From an uncultured Collinsella sp. (GTDB taxonomy: Bacteria; Actinomycetota; Coriobacteriia; Coriobacteriales; Coriobacteriaceae): a stretch of 41,375 nt of DNA. This document shows positions 1 through 8,475 of the stretch, in pieces. The position numbers and the translations under genes were made by a program. Where the stretch lies: NCBI GenBank assembly GCA_902489945.1, contig CABUBZ010000010.1:1-41375 (forward strand). Direction: 5' to 3'. The notes under the pieces are model-generated. The model was not told the origin of the DNA and ran no database searches. It was given only the letters and a program-made list of their open reading frames with translations. How positions within the stretch are numbered: the first letter of the stretch is position 1; each line of letters opens with the position of its first letter.

Positions 1-775
<775 letters not shown>

Positions 776-1332
776 AAATATTCTGGGCTTCGAGCCCGTC
801 CGGTCCTCTCAGTCATTCGCTGATCGGTTCCGTTCGATTCATATGGTTCTAGTATAGGAAAAGGAATTTCTCGGGGCCGCCTCTCGGCGGCCTTGCGAAA
901 AACAAATCCAAGTTAGACCATTTCAAATGGTTCGATGTCTGCCCGGATGCGACACTGAGGTCAGTGTCCATCCTCGCAGTATCCGGTTCTCAAGGTGCAC
1001 GCCTGCGCTGGTTCCCGGTTGCACCGGGCCGCGCGGCAAGGAGATATATTGCCAGACCGGAGGGCCCCCGCGGGCGGGAATCACGCACTCCATATTGTGT
1101 TCACAAATGAATAGAACCCTCAGTTACTTCACTGAGGCCATATTCGAAGCAGCAGCTTCTGATATTGGCGATGACCGGGCTGGTTTATAGGTGTTAAGGC
1201 ATCGGTCATCTCTGGAGCGCCACTTTACTCCAAAAGCATCAGCTATTTGTTTCCCGTCGGTAAAAGGCAGGTTTTGTTCGCCAAGCGTTCTTATATATAA
1301 AGAGAAACGGGTCGAACCCATGCCTTGGCAAC
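776..1332 (-). other. 16S rRNA leader region, structured, no protein gene
   Basis: These roughly 560 bases between the tRNA-Lys terminator and 16S hold no credible coding frame. On the minus strand the motif CCTTGAGAACCGGATACTG (about 978-996) resembles the conserved leader/spacer element of Gram-positive rRNA operons. Several hairpins are visible: stem GGCCGCC/GGCGGCC with a GAGA loop (about 873-892), stem GACACTGA/TCAGTGTC (about 946-963), stem ACCATT/AATGGT (about 917-931), and stem CCTCAGT/ACTGAGG (1118-1137). These are probably processing or antitermination structures. The promoter was not located: TATAAA (minus, 1184-1189) and TATACT (minus, 851-856) are -10-like, but neither has a convincing -35. 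Confidence 0.6.
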
Positions 1333-1360
1333 AAAAAAGCGACCAACCGGAGTCGATCGC
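1333..1360 (-). terminator. Rho-independent terminator after tRNA-Lys
   Basis: On the minus strand a 9-bp stem (GCGATCGAC pairing with GTTGGTCGC, with two G-U pairs) and loop TCCG are followed by six U residues. It lies 12 bases downstream of the tRNA-Lys CCA end, so it separates the tRNA from the rRNA leader. Confidence 0.85.
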
Positions 1361-1371
1361 TTTCTATTCTA

Positions 1372-1447
1372 TGGTGGGCCGTCAGGGGTTCGAACCCTGG
1401 ACCTTGGGATTAAAAGTCCCCTGCTCTGCCAGCTGAGCTAACGGCCC
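1372..1447 (-). tRNA. tRNA-Lys(UUU), CCA encoded
   Basis: This is a 76-nt cloverleaf on the minus strand. The 7-bp acceptor stem GGGCCGT/ACGGCCC is followed by ACCA. The anticodon loop is CTTTTAA, giving anticodon UUU, and the T-arm has GGTTCGAACCC. The 3' CCA is encoded. It has its own promoter and terminator, so it appears monocistronic. Confidence 0.97.
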
Positions 1448-1456
1448 GCGGGTGGC

Positions 1457-1485
1457 ATTGTACCACGGTCTGGGACTATTCCCAA
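1457..1485 (-). promoter_or_regulatory. Sigma-70-type promoter of tRNA-Lys
   Basis: On the minus strand, -35 TTGGGA (1480-1485) and -10 TACAAT (1457-1462) are separated by exactly 17 bases. The predicted start lies a few bases before the tRNA 5' end at 1447. The -35 box overlaps the last codons of the aminopeptidase gene. Confidence 0.7.
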
Positions 1486-2756
1486 CTCCATTGGCCGTTC
1501 TGGAAAATCACAACTTCACGTCCATCAGGCGTAATGCCCGTAATATCGATGTCGTCCGTGCCGATCATGAAATCGACGTGCGTGCTCGAGACGTTAACGC
1601 CATGCTCCAAGAGCTCCTCCTTGGACATGTCATACCCACCCTCGATGCACTCAGGGAAGCCGACGCCTAGCGCAAGGTGGCAGCTGGCATTCTCGTCATA
1701 GAGCGTGTCGTAGAACAGAACGCCGCTTTCGCGGATCGGGGTGTTCTTGGAAATGAGCGCGACCTCGCCCAAATGAGCGGCACCTTCATCGGTGTCAATA
1801 ATGCTCGCAAGCGTCGCCTTGCCCATGCGGGCATCGTAGTCCACTACGCGGCCGGCCTCGAACTTAATCCAAAAATCGTCAACCTTGTTACCGTGGTGAA
1901 TGAGCGGCATGGCCGAATACACGATACCGTCGGCGCGCATACGATCAGGCGAGGTGAAGACCTCCTCGGTGGGGATGTTGGGGAAGAAGGGGTGTCCATC
2001 GGGCGTCTTACCCTTGCCGCCGGCCCACTCGTGACCCTTCGTCATGCCAATCGTCAGATCGGTTCCATTTGCCGCGGTGTAATATAGGCGGTCAAAACGA
2101 TTGTCGTTCAGGAAACGCAGGTTCTTTTCGAATGCCGCGTCATGAAGCTCCCAGTCGCTCTCCGGGTCCTGGCCATCGGCACGAGCGGTGTGCAGAATCG
2201 CATTCCACAGCTTATAGATTGCAACCTCGTCGGCGTCTCCCGGGAACACCTCGTGTGCCCAAGCCACGACCGGAGCGCCAGCGATGCACCACGGGTTGAT
2301 GTTGTAGTCCAGTCCACGGCGGAAGACCTTGCACTGCGTATTCCTTGCCTTAGAAGCTGCAGCAGGCTTGGCGGGATCGATGCCCTTAAGGGCCGCAGGG
2401 TCCGCACCCTCGATAAAGATAAAGCAGGCGCCGTCCTGGGCCAGGGAATCCAGCTGCAGGCGCTTCCACTCGGGCGTCTGCTCAAAATAGCTTTTATCGA
2501 CATGCTCGTACGTGAGCCTCGTCACGGCATCATCGGCCCAAATGACCGTCACGTGACCAGCGCCGGCGGCATAAGCCTCCGCGACCACCACGCGGGCAAA
2601 GGGCGCGCACTCGACCGGAGACTGAACGACAACCTCCTGGTCGGGCTTGACGTTTACGCCCTTGCGGACAACCAGGCGCGCATAGTTTTTAATCTTGGGC
2701 TCCAGGGCCTTCATGCCCTCCAGAGCTTCTTCGACCGTCAGGGCAGCTCGAATCAT
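1476..2756 (-). CDS. M29-family metallo-aminopeptidase (AmpS/PepS type)
   Basis: This predicted cytoplasmic aminopeptidase of 426 residues releases N-terminal amino acids from peptides using a two-metal centre. Several blocks are typical of M29 enzymes: PTEEVFTSPDR (a hallmark segment with a metal-binding Glu), LGEVALI, FYDTLYDENASCHLALG, and HVDFMIGTDDIDITG near the C-terminus, which supplies His and Asp ligands. The length fits the family, usually about 400-420. The start is set at the ATG at 2756 because GGAG sits six bases upstream; an ATG four codons earlier overlaps that GGAG and has no site of its own. A terminator lies just upstream, so the gene is probably transcribed alone. Its 3' end overlaps the tRNA-Lys promoter. 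Substrate range cannot be read from the sequence. Confidence 0.93.
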   Translation of the reverse strand: MIRAALTVEEALEGMKALEPKIKNYARLVVRKGVNVKPDQEVVVQSPVECAPFARVVVAEAYAAGAGHVTVIWADDAVTRLTYEHVDKSYFEQTPEWKRLQLDSLAQDGACFIFIEGADPAALKGIDPAKPAAASKARNTQCKVFRRGLDYNINPWCIAGAPVVAWAHEVFPGDADEVAIYKLWNAILHTARADGQDPESDWELHDAAFEKNLRFLNDNRFDRLYYTAANGTDLTIGMTKGHEWAGGKGKTPDGHPFFPNIPTEEVFTSPDRMRADGIVYSAMPLIHHGNKVDDFWIKFEAGRVVDYDARMGKATLASIIDTDEGAAHLGEVALISKNTPIRESGVLFYDTLYDENASCHLALGVGFPECIEGGYDMSKEELLEHGVNVSSTHVDFMIGTDDIDITGITPDGREVVIFQNGQWSWE

Positions 2757-2784
2757 GTGCCACTCCATCTATCTATAGAACAGT

Positions 2785-2815
2785 AAAAAGGCGCGCCGCT
2801 AAAACGACGCGCCTT
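2785..2815 (-). terminator. Rho-independent terminator after the purC/membrane-protein operon
   Basis: On the minus strand the stem AAGGCGCGTCG/GCGGCGCGCCTT with a TTTTA-type loop is followed by TTTTT. It lies about 30 bases after the stop of the small membrane-protein gene and just before the aminopeptidase start. Confidence 0.85.
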
Positions 2816-2845
2816 ATATCTTAGCGATATGTATGAATACAAACG

Positions 2846-3421
2846 CTACTTCTTCTTGGAGTCCTTCTTGTCCTCCTCGGCAGCCGCGCGCTCAATAAGA
2901 GCGTTGAGCTTGTTCTCGGACATGCCCTCGGCCTGCGTGCGGTACATGTTGCGCAGGGGACGGATACGAACGAAGTCGTAGATAAAGTCACCCAGGATGA
3001 TGACATAGGACAAAACGATGCCGACCATCTGGACGGGGCTGGACACCGTGCCGCCGGGAGCGAAGTAGAGCGAAGCCCAAATTGCCACGACGAGTACCAT
3101 GCCGATGGCGAGCACGGCCCACCAGATACGACGGCGCTTGGTGTAGTCCTCATCCTGCTTGAGGAGGATATTCGACACCGTGTAGATGCGATCCTCGCGG
3201 GCACGCTGTTTGGCCTTGCGGGCGCGCTTTTCCTCCTTGGAAAGACCTTCCAGGTTTTCGCCCTTCTCGAGCTCCTTGCGGCGTGCCTTGGATGATGCCG
3301 GCACGACGCGAACGGAGCTCGCTGCCTGGCGGGCGGGCTTAGCAGATGCGGCGGACTTGCGCGCAACCCCGGTAACTTCGTGGGATTGCGTGCGCTTGTT
3401 CGTGGCGCTACGGGTACTCAC
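2846..3421 (-). CDS. Hypothetical two-helix membrane protein, basic N-terminus
   Basis: Protein of 191 residues, not recognised as a named family. Residues 1-98 are hydrophilic and very rich in Lys, Arg, Ala and Ser. Two predicted membrane helices follow (about 100-120 and 131-151), then a charged tail ending in a run of Lys. With both ends basic, the termini are probably cytoplasmic and the loop between the helices short. The start is a GTG placed directly after the purC stop (TAA then GTG, no gap), with AAGGAG inside the end of purC, so translation is probably coupled to purC. The co-transcription may be positional only; nothing in the protein suggests a purine role. Small Coriobacteriia or actinobacterial membrane proteins of this shape are common and uncharacterised. 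Confidence 0.85.
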   Translation of the reverse strand: MSTRSATNKRTQSHEVTGVARKSAASAKPARQAASSVRVVPASSKARRKELEKGENLEGLSKEEKRARKAKQRAREDRIYTVSNILLKQDEDYTKRRRIWWAVLAIGMVLVVAIWASLYFAPGGTVSSPVQMVGIVLSYVIILGDFIYDFVRIRPLRNMYRTQAEGMSENKLNALIERAAAEEDKKDSKKK

Positions 3422-4309
3422 TTATGCGTTCTCCTTCATGCTTGTGAACTGGGAGCCCGTGATGATCTGGAAGGCCTCGCGATAGCGCTCGGACGTGCCA
3501 TCGATGACCTCGGCGGGCAGGTGCGGGGTCTCCCCCGTCATATCCCAGTTGGCTTTGAGCCAATTGCGGACGAATTGTTTGTCGTAGCTGGGCTGAATCT
3601 TGCCCTCCTCGTAGCTGGCGGCGGGCCAGAAACGGCTGGAGTCGGGCGTTAGGCACTCGTCGATCAGCGTAACCTTGCCATCGATGACACCGAACTCGAA
3701 CTTGGTGTCGGCAATGATGATGCCACGGGTCGCTGCATACTCGGCGGCAGCCTTGTAAATCTTGAGGGACAGGTCGCGAATCTGCGTGGCGATGTCCTCG
3801 CCCACGATCTCGCAGCAACGCTCGAACGAAATGTTCTCGTCGTGATCGCCGATCTCGGCCTTCGTGGACGGCGTGAACAGCGGCTCGGGAAGCTTTGAGG
3901 CCTCGGTCAGGCCCTCGGGCAGCTGAATGCCGCAGACGGTGCCGTTCTCGTCATAGGTCTTCTTGCCCGAACCGGTCAGATAGCCGCGGACGATGCACTC
4001 GATAGGAATCGTCTGGGCCTTCTTGACCAGCATGGCGCGACCAGCGAGATAGTCACGATACTCGGCAAACTCCTCGGGGAAATCCGCCGGGTCGATGGAG
4101 ACGAGGTGGTTGGGAACGATGTCGGCAAACTTATCGAACCAGAATGCCGAGATGCGGTTGAGCACCTCTCCCTTAAACGGAATCTCGTCGGGGAGAATAA
4201 AGTCGAACGCAGAAATGCGGTCGGTGGCGACCATCAGCAGGTTTTCACCGGCATCATAGATATCACGAACCTTGCCACGGGAATCCGGACGACGCTCCAT
4301 CGTTGTCAC
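3422..4309 (-). CDS. purC: Phosphoribosylaminoimidazole-succinocarboxamide synthase (SAICAR synthetase)
   Basis: Catalyses ATP-dependent joining of CAIR and aspartate to give SAICAR in purine synthesis. The N-terminal RGKVRDIY segment and the ATDRISAFDF motif are characteristic, as are VRGYLTGSGKK and the downstream IADTKFEFG and DECLTPDSSRFW blocks, which form the ATP/metal and substrate sites. Length is 295 residues, in the normal range for the longer PurC type. The start is taken as GTG at 4309 because GGAG lies eight bases upstream; a GTG three codons earlier overlaps that GGAG and is unlikely. The gene is followed immediately by the membrane-protein gene. purB lies 4 kb away in a separate unit, so no complete pur operon is present. 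Confidence 0.96.
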   Translation of the reverse strand: MTTMERRPDSRGKVRDIYDAGENLLMVATDRISAFDFILPDEIPFKGEVLNRISAFWFDKFADIVPNHLVSIDPADFPEEFAEYRDYLAGRAMLVKKAQTIPIECIVRGYLTGSGKKTYDENGTVCGIQLPEGLTEASKLPEPLFTPSTKAEIGDHDENISFERCCEIVGEDIATQIRDLSLKIYKAAAEYAATRGIIIADTKFEFGVIDGKVTLIDECLTPDSSRFWPAASYEEGKIQPSYDKQFVRNWLKANWDMTGETPHLPAEVIDGTSERYREAFQIITGSQFTSMKENA

Positions 4310-4418
4310 GTGAGTCACTCCTTACCTAAATACGACAGTAATGCGGGTTCTCCCCCGCACGTTTTCGCAAACTCGGAGCGGCAGGGACGAAACCCCTCCT
4401 TCACCGAGTAGCGAAAAG

Positions 4419-5984
4419 CTAGTGCTCCATTGTAGTAGATGCCGCGTCCGCCGTGTGCTCGCGTGGCAGATGAATCGTAAAAGTTGTACCCTTTCCAAGC
4501 TCCGACTCCACGGATATATAGCCATGGTGGCGCTCGACAATCTGCTTGGTCACGGCGAGGCCCACGCCCAGGCCACCCGCCTCGCGGGCGCGACTGGCGT
4601 CGGCACGCCAAAAACGACCGAAGATGCGCGACAGGTCTTCCTTGGCGATTCCAATGCCCGTGTCCGAGACCGCAATATCGACGTGTTTACGGTCACTGAG
4701 CACCGACACCACGACCCATCCGCCCTCGGGGGTATAGCGCATGGCGTTACTCAAGAGGTTGATGACGCATTGCGTGATCATGTCGGGATCCGCCTCGACA
4801 ACGTCATCGTGGCCCTGCGTCTCATCTGCAAAGCGCAAACGCAAGTCACGGTCGGCAAACAAGCGCTCCTGGCCATTCACAATCGAACGCACAAACGGCA
4901 CCATATCCACCGGCTCCAGGTTGAGTGGCGCGATACTGTTTTCCATGCGCGACAGGTCGAGCATCTGCTGCACCAGACGGGCCAGACGACGCGTCTCGGA
5001 TGCGACCGTTTCCAGGTGTTCGTCATCGGTGGGATACACACCGTCTTGCATGGCCTCGACCGTTGCAAGCATGGCCATGAGCGGCGTACGCAGCTCGTGG
5101 GCAACATCAGAGGTCAGGCGCTTCTCGTGCTTCATGTCCTTCTCGAGTGAGGTGGCCATCTCGTCGAAGGTCTCTCCCAGCTGATCGATCTCATCATCGC
5201 CGCGCAAGCCCGTACGAGCGGACAGGTCTCCATCGCGAATCTGCTTGGCGGTGCTGGTAATACGATGAATCGGCTTGGTGAGCATGCGCGACATGAGCGC
5301 TCCGATAACGACCGAGATGCAGACGGCCACAACCGCGGCAAGGGCCATGGCGTTAAAGGTCTTCTCTCTGAATGCCGAGTCTGCCCTGGTGAGCAGGGCA
5401 TCGGAGCCAACCGCCCACAATTTGACCTGACCCACGTGCTCGCCGGAGGACGTCACGATCTCAACGTTGGCAACGCTATTGGAATCGGTGGGAGCAGACG
5501 AGACTGGGCTGTGCGATGCCCTCTTTCCGCTCGCATCGTCGGTCGTCGCCTGATTTTCGCGCACATCGGCAGTAGCGCTTGCCGAGGGCCACGAGTCGTC
5601 GTAGACGATGACGCCCTTTTTATTGACGACCTGCATACCCAGATCGTCGGACACCAAACTCGATGTCGCGACCGTACGCAGCTCCCCCGCAGCCCAAGAA
5701 CCGTTTTCCTCATATGACGTTGCCAACTTTTCGGCAGCGGAATTGGTGATTTCGACAATATTGGAGCGCGTGTAATCCGTAAAAACCGTGCCCCATACAA
5801 CGGAGACTACGCCCACCAATACCAATACCGTCATGAGCGATGTCAGGGCAAAAGCCAGGGCCATGCGCGAGGGATAGCTCATCGTTGGCCGTGAATCGGA
5901 ACGAGGCGTGTTCCAACTAGCCTTGGAACCCGCCTCGTTCTCCTGCTTATGCTTTTGCCCGATTTCAAAGCGCGCAGGTGTCAT
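4419..5984 (-). CDS. Two-component sensor histidine kinase
   Basis: This 521-residue membrane sensor kinase presumably phosphorylates the response regulator encoded just upstream. It has a cytoplasmic N-terminus, TM1 (about 42-66), an extracytoplasmic region of about 145 residues (67-210), TM2 (about 211-232) and a HAMP domain (about 233-285). The HisKA helix carries the phospho-acceptor His296 in DVAHELRTPL. The ATPase domain has an N-box around Asn413, G1 DTGIGI (441-446), an F-box and G2 GLGVGL (471-476). All catalytic motifs are intact. The sensor region is rich in Ser, Thr and Asp and gives no ligand clue. AAGGAAA precedes the ATG and the gap from the regulator is 12 bases, so the two form an operon. 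A GC stem (GCGGG/CCCGC, about 4342-4357) follows but lacks a U-run. Confidence 0.95.
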   Translation of the reverse strand: MTPARFEIGQKHKQENEAGSKASWNTPRSDSRPTMSYPSRMALAFALTSLMTVLVLVGVVSVVWGTVFTDYTRSNIVEITNSAAEKLATSYEENGSWAAGELRTVATSSLVSDDLGMQVVNKKGVIVYDDSWPSASATADVRENQATTDDASGKRASHSPVSSAPTDSNSVANVEIVTSSGEHVGQVKLWAVGSDALLTRADSAFREKTFNAMALAAVVAVCISVVIGALMSRMLTKPIHRITSTAKQIRDGDLSARTGLRGDDEIDQLGETFDEMATSLEKDMKHEKRLTSDVAHELRTPLMAMLATVEAMQDGVYPTDDEHLETVASETRRLARLVQQMLDLSRMENSIAPLNLEPVDMVPFVRSIVNGQERLFADRDLRLRFADETQGHDDVVEADPDMITQCVINLLSNAMRYTPEGGWVVVSVLSDRKHVDIAVSDTGIGIAKEDLSRIFGRFWRADASRAREAGGLGVGLAVTKQIVERHHGYISVESELGKGTTFTIHLPREHTADAASTTMEH

Positions 5985-5996
5985 ATGTGATTTCCT

Positions 5997-6719
5997 TTAT
6001 TTCTCGTCCGACTTATCGGTCTTGGTCGGAGCCTCGAAGCGGTAGCCGACACCGTGGACGGTGTAGAGCCACTTGGGCTTCTTGGGGTCGTCGCCCAGCT
6101 TGGCGCGAAGGTTCTTCACGTGGCTGTCGATAGTGCGCTCGTAACCCTCAAAGTCGTAGCCGAGCACCTTCTCGACCAGCTCCATGCGGTTGTAGACGCG
6201 GCCGGGGTGACGGGCAAGCGTGGTGAGCAGCTTGAACTCGGAAGCCGTCAGGTCGACTTCCTTGCCCTCGACCAAAATCTTGTGGCCCGAGATGTCAATG
6301 ACCAGATCGCCAAAGTCGAGCACCTCGACGGCCGGCTCATCGGCCTGGTGGGCACGGCGGAACAAGGCGCGCACGCGCGCGACAAGCTCGCGCGGCGAGA
6401 ACGGCTTGATCAGGTAGTCGTCGGCACCGAGCTCGAGACCGATAATACGGTCCTCGATCTCGCCCTTGGCCGTCAGCATAATGATGGGGACATCCGAGGT
6501 GTCGCGAATGGTGCGGCAAACGCGCTCGCCGGGAATCTTAGGGAGCATGAGGTCGAGCACGACCAGGTCGAACTGATGCTTCTCGAACTCCTCGATAGCG
6601 GACTGGCCGTCGCCCACGCCCACAACCCAATAGCCCTCGCGCTCGAGATAGGCAGCGACAGCGTCACGGATTGCCTTCTCATCCTCGACCAGCAGAATCT
6701 TTTTTGCATCTGAAGCCAT
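5997..6719 (-). CDS. OmpR/PhoB-family response regulator
   Basis: DNA-binding response regulator of 240 residues. The receiver domain (about 7-120) has the acidic pair Glu12-Asp13, phospho-acceptor Asp56 in VVLDLMLP, Thr/Ala of MLTAKG and Lys105 in LIKPF. A winged-helix effector domain follows (about 135-232), with the typical LTASEFKLL, RTIDSHVKNLRAKLG and VHGVGYRF segments. The start is set at ATG 6719, seven bases after a run of six G residues; a TTG seven codons upstream has no ribosome site. It is first in an operon with the kinase at 4419-5984. The regulon cannot be inferred; the overall similarity is to PhoP/MtrA/RegX-type regulators. Confidence 0.95.
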   Translation of the reverse strand: MASDAKKILLVEDEKAIRDAVAAYLEREGYWVVGVGDGQSAIEEFEKHQFDLVVLDLMLPKIPGERVCRTIRDTSDVPIIMLTAKGEIEDRIIGLELGADDYLIKPFSPRELVARVRALFRRAHQADEPAVEVLDFGDLVIDISGHKILVEGKEVDLTASEFKLLTTLARHPGRVYNRMELVEKVLGYDFEGYERTIDSHVKNLRAKLGDDPKKPKWLYTVHGVGYRFEAPTKTDKSDEK

Positions 6720-6774
6720 AACACGGCCCCCCTGTCTCAATTAGCTAAGAACAAGCTCATTTTAACGCACCTGA

Positions 6775-6813
6775 GCCCGCCGGATGCCGCTATGACGCGG
6801 CAGCTCGGCGGGC
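6775..6813 (-). terminator. Strong GC-rich hairpin between lipoprotein gene and response regulator
   Basis: GCCCGCCG (6775-6782) pairs with CGGCGGGC (6806-6813), with an inner GCCGC/GCGGC stem. No U-run follows on either strand, so it may be an atypical terminator for the lipoprotein operon or a 5' structure of the regulator mRNA. Confidence 0.4.
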
Positions 6814-6872
6814 GGTACTCACAATTACAACGCGTTTATTCCCCTGTTGGCGCCTTTTTAACCCCTCTAAGC

Positions 6873-8084
6873 TTAAAGAGAGAATAGGCGTGCAGTGACC
6901 GTCTCTGGTATACCCTGGCTGTTGCGCACCGTGGCGTACGTAAGGAATGAGTCCGATTTTCCCGCCGTAGCTGGATAATCGCCATACTCCAAAGCGCGGT
7001 CGGGCGACAGCAGCGAGCCATAGGTCTTGGCAGAGGTGTCGATCAGGAAATGCGACGCCTGTACCTTAACAAGGTATTTATTCTTCTTGCCAGCCGCACA
7101 TGCGAGCGGCTCGCGTGACAGAAAGAGGTACGGCCCTCCCTCATTACCGATATACGTGCCCATATTGCCCAGGCTGCCCACGCCGCTATAGGCCGCCTCG
7201 ATAGAAAACACGAAGGTATCGCCCATATACACGGCCTCGAAAGGCGAGACTGACGAGGGAAGGACTAGCTGGGCACGCTTGGTGTTGTTGCCGTCGGTCA
7301 GATCGATTGCCGTTATGCCGTAGTAGACGCCCTCGTCGTTGCGGACACGCGGCGAGATGGTCAAAATGCCGTCGCTCGCGCGCGGGGCCGATGCAAAGCG
7401 GCCCGTCGATTTCCAAATTGTCTCGGCCTTGGATTCATCAAGTGAGCGACGATAGCAAAACGAATCACTACTCGTTTTATTGCCGCCTGCCGAAGGCATT
7501 TTATACCAGATGACTGATGACCCGAACGCCGTAAACAGGGGCGGATCATAGTCCTTGCCACCTCGATCGAGCTCAACCACATCGCCAGAGAGCGAAGCGC
7601 CCGACAGATTTTGAGCGTAGAGCTTCCACGATGAATTGGCAAAGTTCATCTCAACCCACGCGAATACGCCGTCGCCGGCGCGGACATCGTAGAATGCATA
7701 TCCCGTGCCCTCGACAGGATCCTCGATTAATGTGGTAAGCGAGCCATCGCCCAGGTTGAGCACACCGAGCGTGTTGGCGTGCAATGCCGATGCGGGCGCC
7801 ATCATCGCCGCGGCGTAATCGCCGTCGCAGTAGTACAGCAGCGTACCCAGAGGCAGCGTCCACGACGCCGCCGGCTCAAGATCGATGTCGACAGCCTCAT
7901 ACTCATCCGTAATCGAGATAATTTTGGAATCGTCCTTGATAACCTGCGGCTCGCCGGCGGCATCATCGCTGGTACCCGTTTTTTTCGAGCATCCGGCAAG
8001 CACCGTGGCAGCGCCCGCGGCAGCCCCACCGAGTACAAAGCCGCGACGCGATATACCGTTCTTGATGTGATCGGCGATACCCAT
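6873..8084 (-). CDS. Predicted Tat-exported lipoprotein of unknown function
   Basis: Protein of 403 residues. The N-terminus has a twin-arginine motif (ISRRGFVLG, residues 11-19), a hydrophobic Ala/Gly stretch and the lipobox LAGC with Cys32. It should therefore be exported folded and anchored to the outer face of the membrane. The mature part begins with a Ser/Asp/Lys-rich linker. It then has repeated beta-rich segments with many aromatic residues and short turns (GDGVFAWVEMNF, SSVIWYKMPSAG), which suggests a beta-propeller-like fold; no family is assigned. The start ATG overlaps the TAA of the TSCPD gene by one base (TAATG), so the two are translationally coupled. Function is unknown; a Tat route can imply a cofactor or fast folding. 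Confidence 0.85.
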   Translation of the reverse strand: MGIADHIKNGISRRGFVLGGAAAGAATVLAGCSKKTGTSDDAAGEPQVIKDDSKIISITDEYEAVDIDLEPAASWTLPLGTLLYYCDGDYAAAMMAPASALHANTLGVLNLGDGSLTTLIEDPVEGTGYAFYDVRAGDGVFAWVEMNFANSSWKLYAQNLSGASLSGDVVELDRGGKDYDPPLFTAFGSSVIWYKMPSAGGNKTSSDSFCYRRSLDESKAETIWKSTGRFASAPRASDGILTISPRVRNDEGVYYGITAIDLTDGNNTKRAQLVLPSSVSPFEAVYMGDTFVFSIEAAYSGVGSLGNMGTYIGNEGGPYLFLSREPLACAAGKKNKYLVKVQASHFLIDTSAKTYGSLLSPDRALEYGDYPATAGKSDSFLTYATVRNSQGIPETVTARLFSL

Positions 8085-8347
8085 TAGGCGATCTCGGCGC
8101 GAGCGGCCTCGATGGCGCGCGTAAGCTGGTCGGCGCAGGAGGTCTTTTTCATACCGCAGGTATTACCGGCGAGAACCTCGATTACGCGATCGGCAGGAGC
8201 GCCCTCGACCAGCTTGGAGATTGCCTTGAGATTGCCGTCGCAGCCACCGGTAAACTCAACGCCTATCACCTTGTTGCCGTCATCGGAAAGGTCAAGGTGA
8301 ATATTGCGAGCACACACGCCCTGAGGCTTGTAATCAAACGAAATCAT
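8084..8347 (-). CDS. TSCPD-domain protein (TIGR03905-like)
   Basis: Small protein of 87 residues matching the uncharacterised TSCPD family, from memory TIGR03905. The pattern is GVCARNI (Cys12), FTGGCDGNL (Cys36) and GNTCGMKKTSCADQL (Cys64, Cys71). The family name motif TSCPD reads TSCAD here. Four conserved cysteines suggest a metal or zinc site, like the related C-terminal segment of some B12-dependent ribonucleotide reductases. GAGGGG precedes the ATG by five bases. The downstream lipoprotein start overlaps its stop. The biochemical role of the family is unknown. Confidence 0.85.
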   Translation of the reverse strand: MISFDYKPQGVCARNIHLDLSDDGNKVIGVEFTGGCDGNLKAISKLVEGAPADRVIEVLAGNTCGMKKTSCADQLTRAIEAARAEIA

Positions 8348-8411
8348 GCGATCCCCTCTCAGAATGTTATTCGAGACGACTATTATCCCCGTCTTTCCCT
8401 AAATGCAACGA

Positions 8412-8449
8412 GGCGCTTTGCCGGCAACACACATTACCAGCAAAGCGCC
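8412..8449 (-). terminator. 10-bp perfect hairpin downstream of purB
   Basis: GGCGCTTTGC (8412-8421) pairs perfectly with GCAAAGCGCC (8440-8449) across an 18-base loop, between the purB stop and the TSCPD gene. No U-run follows, so termination is only a guess; it could reduce read-through from purB. Confidence 0.4.
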
Positions 8450-8475
8450 CTAAAAAGCTAACGTTATGCCCGAAC

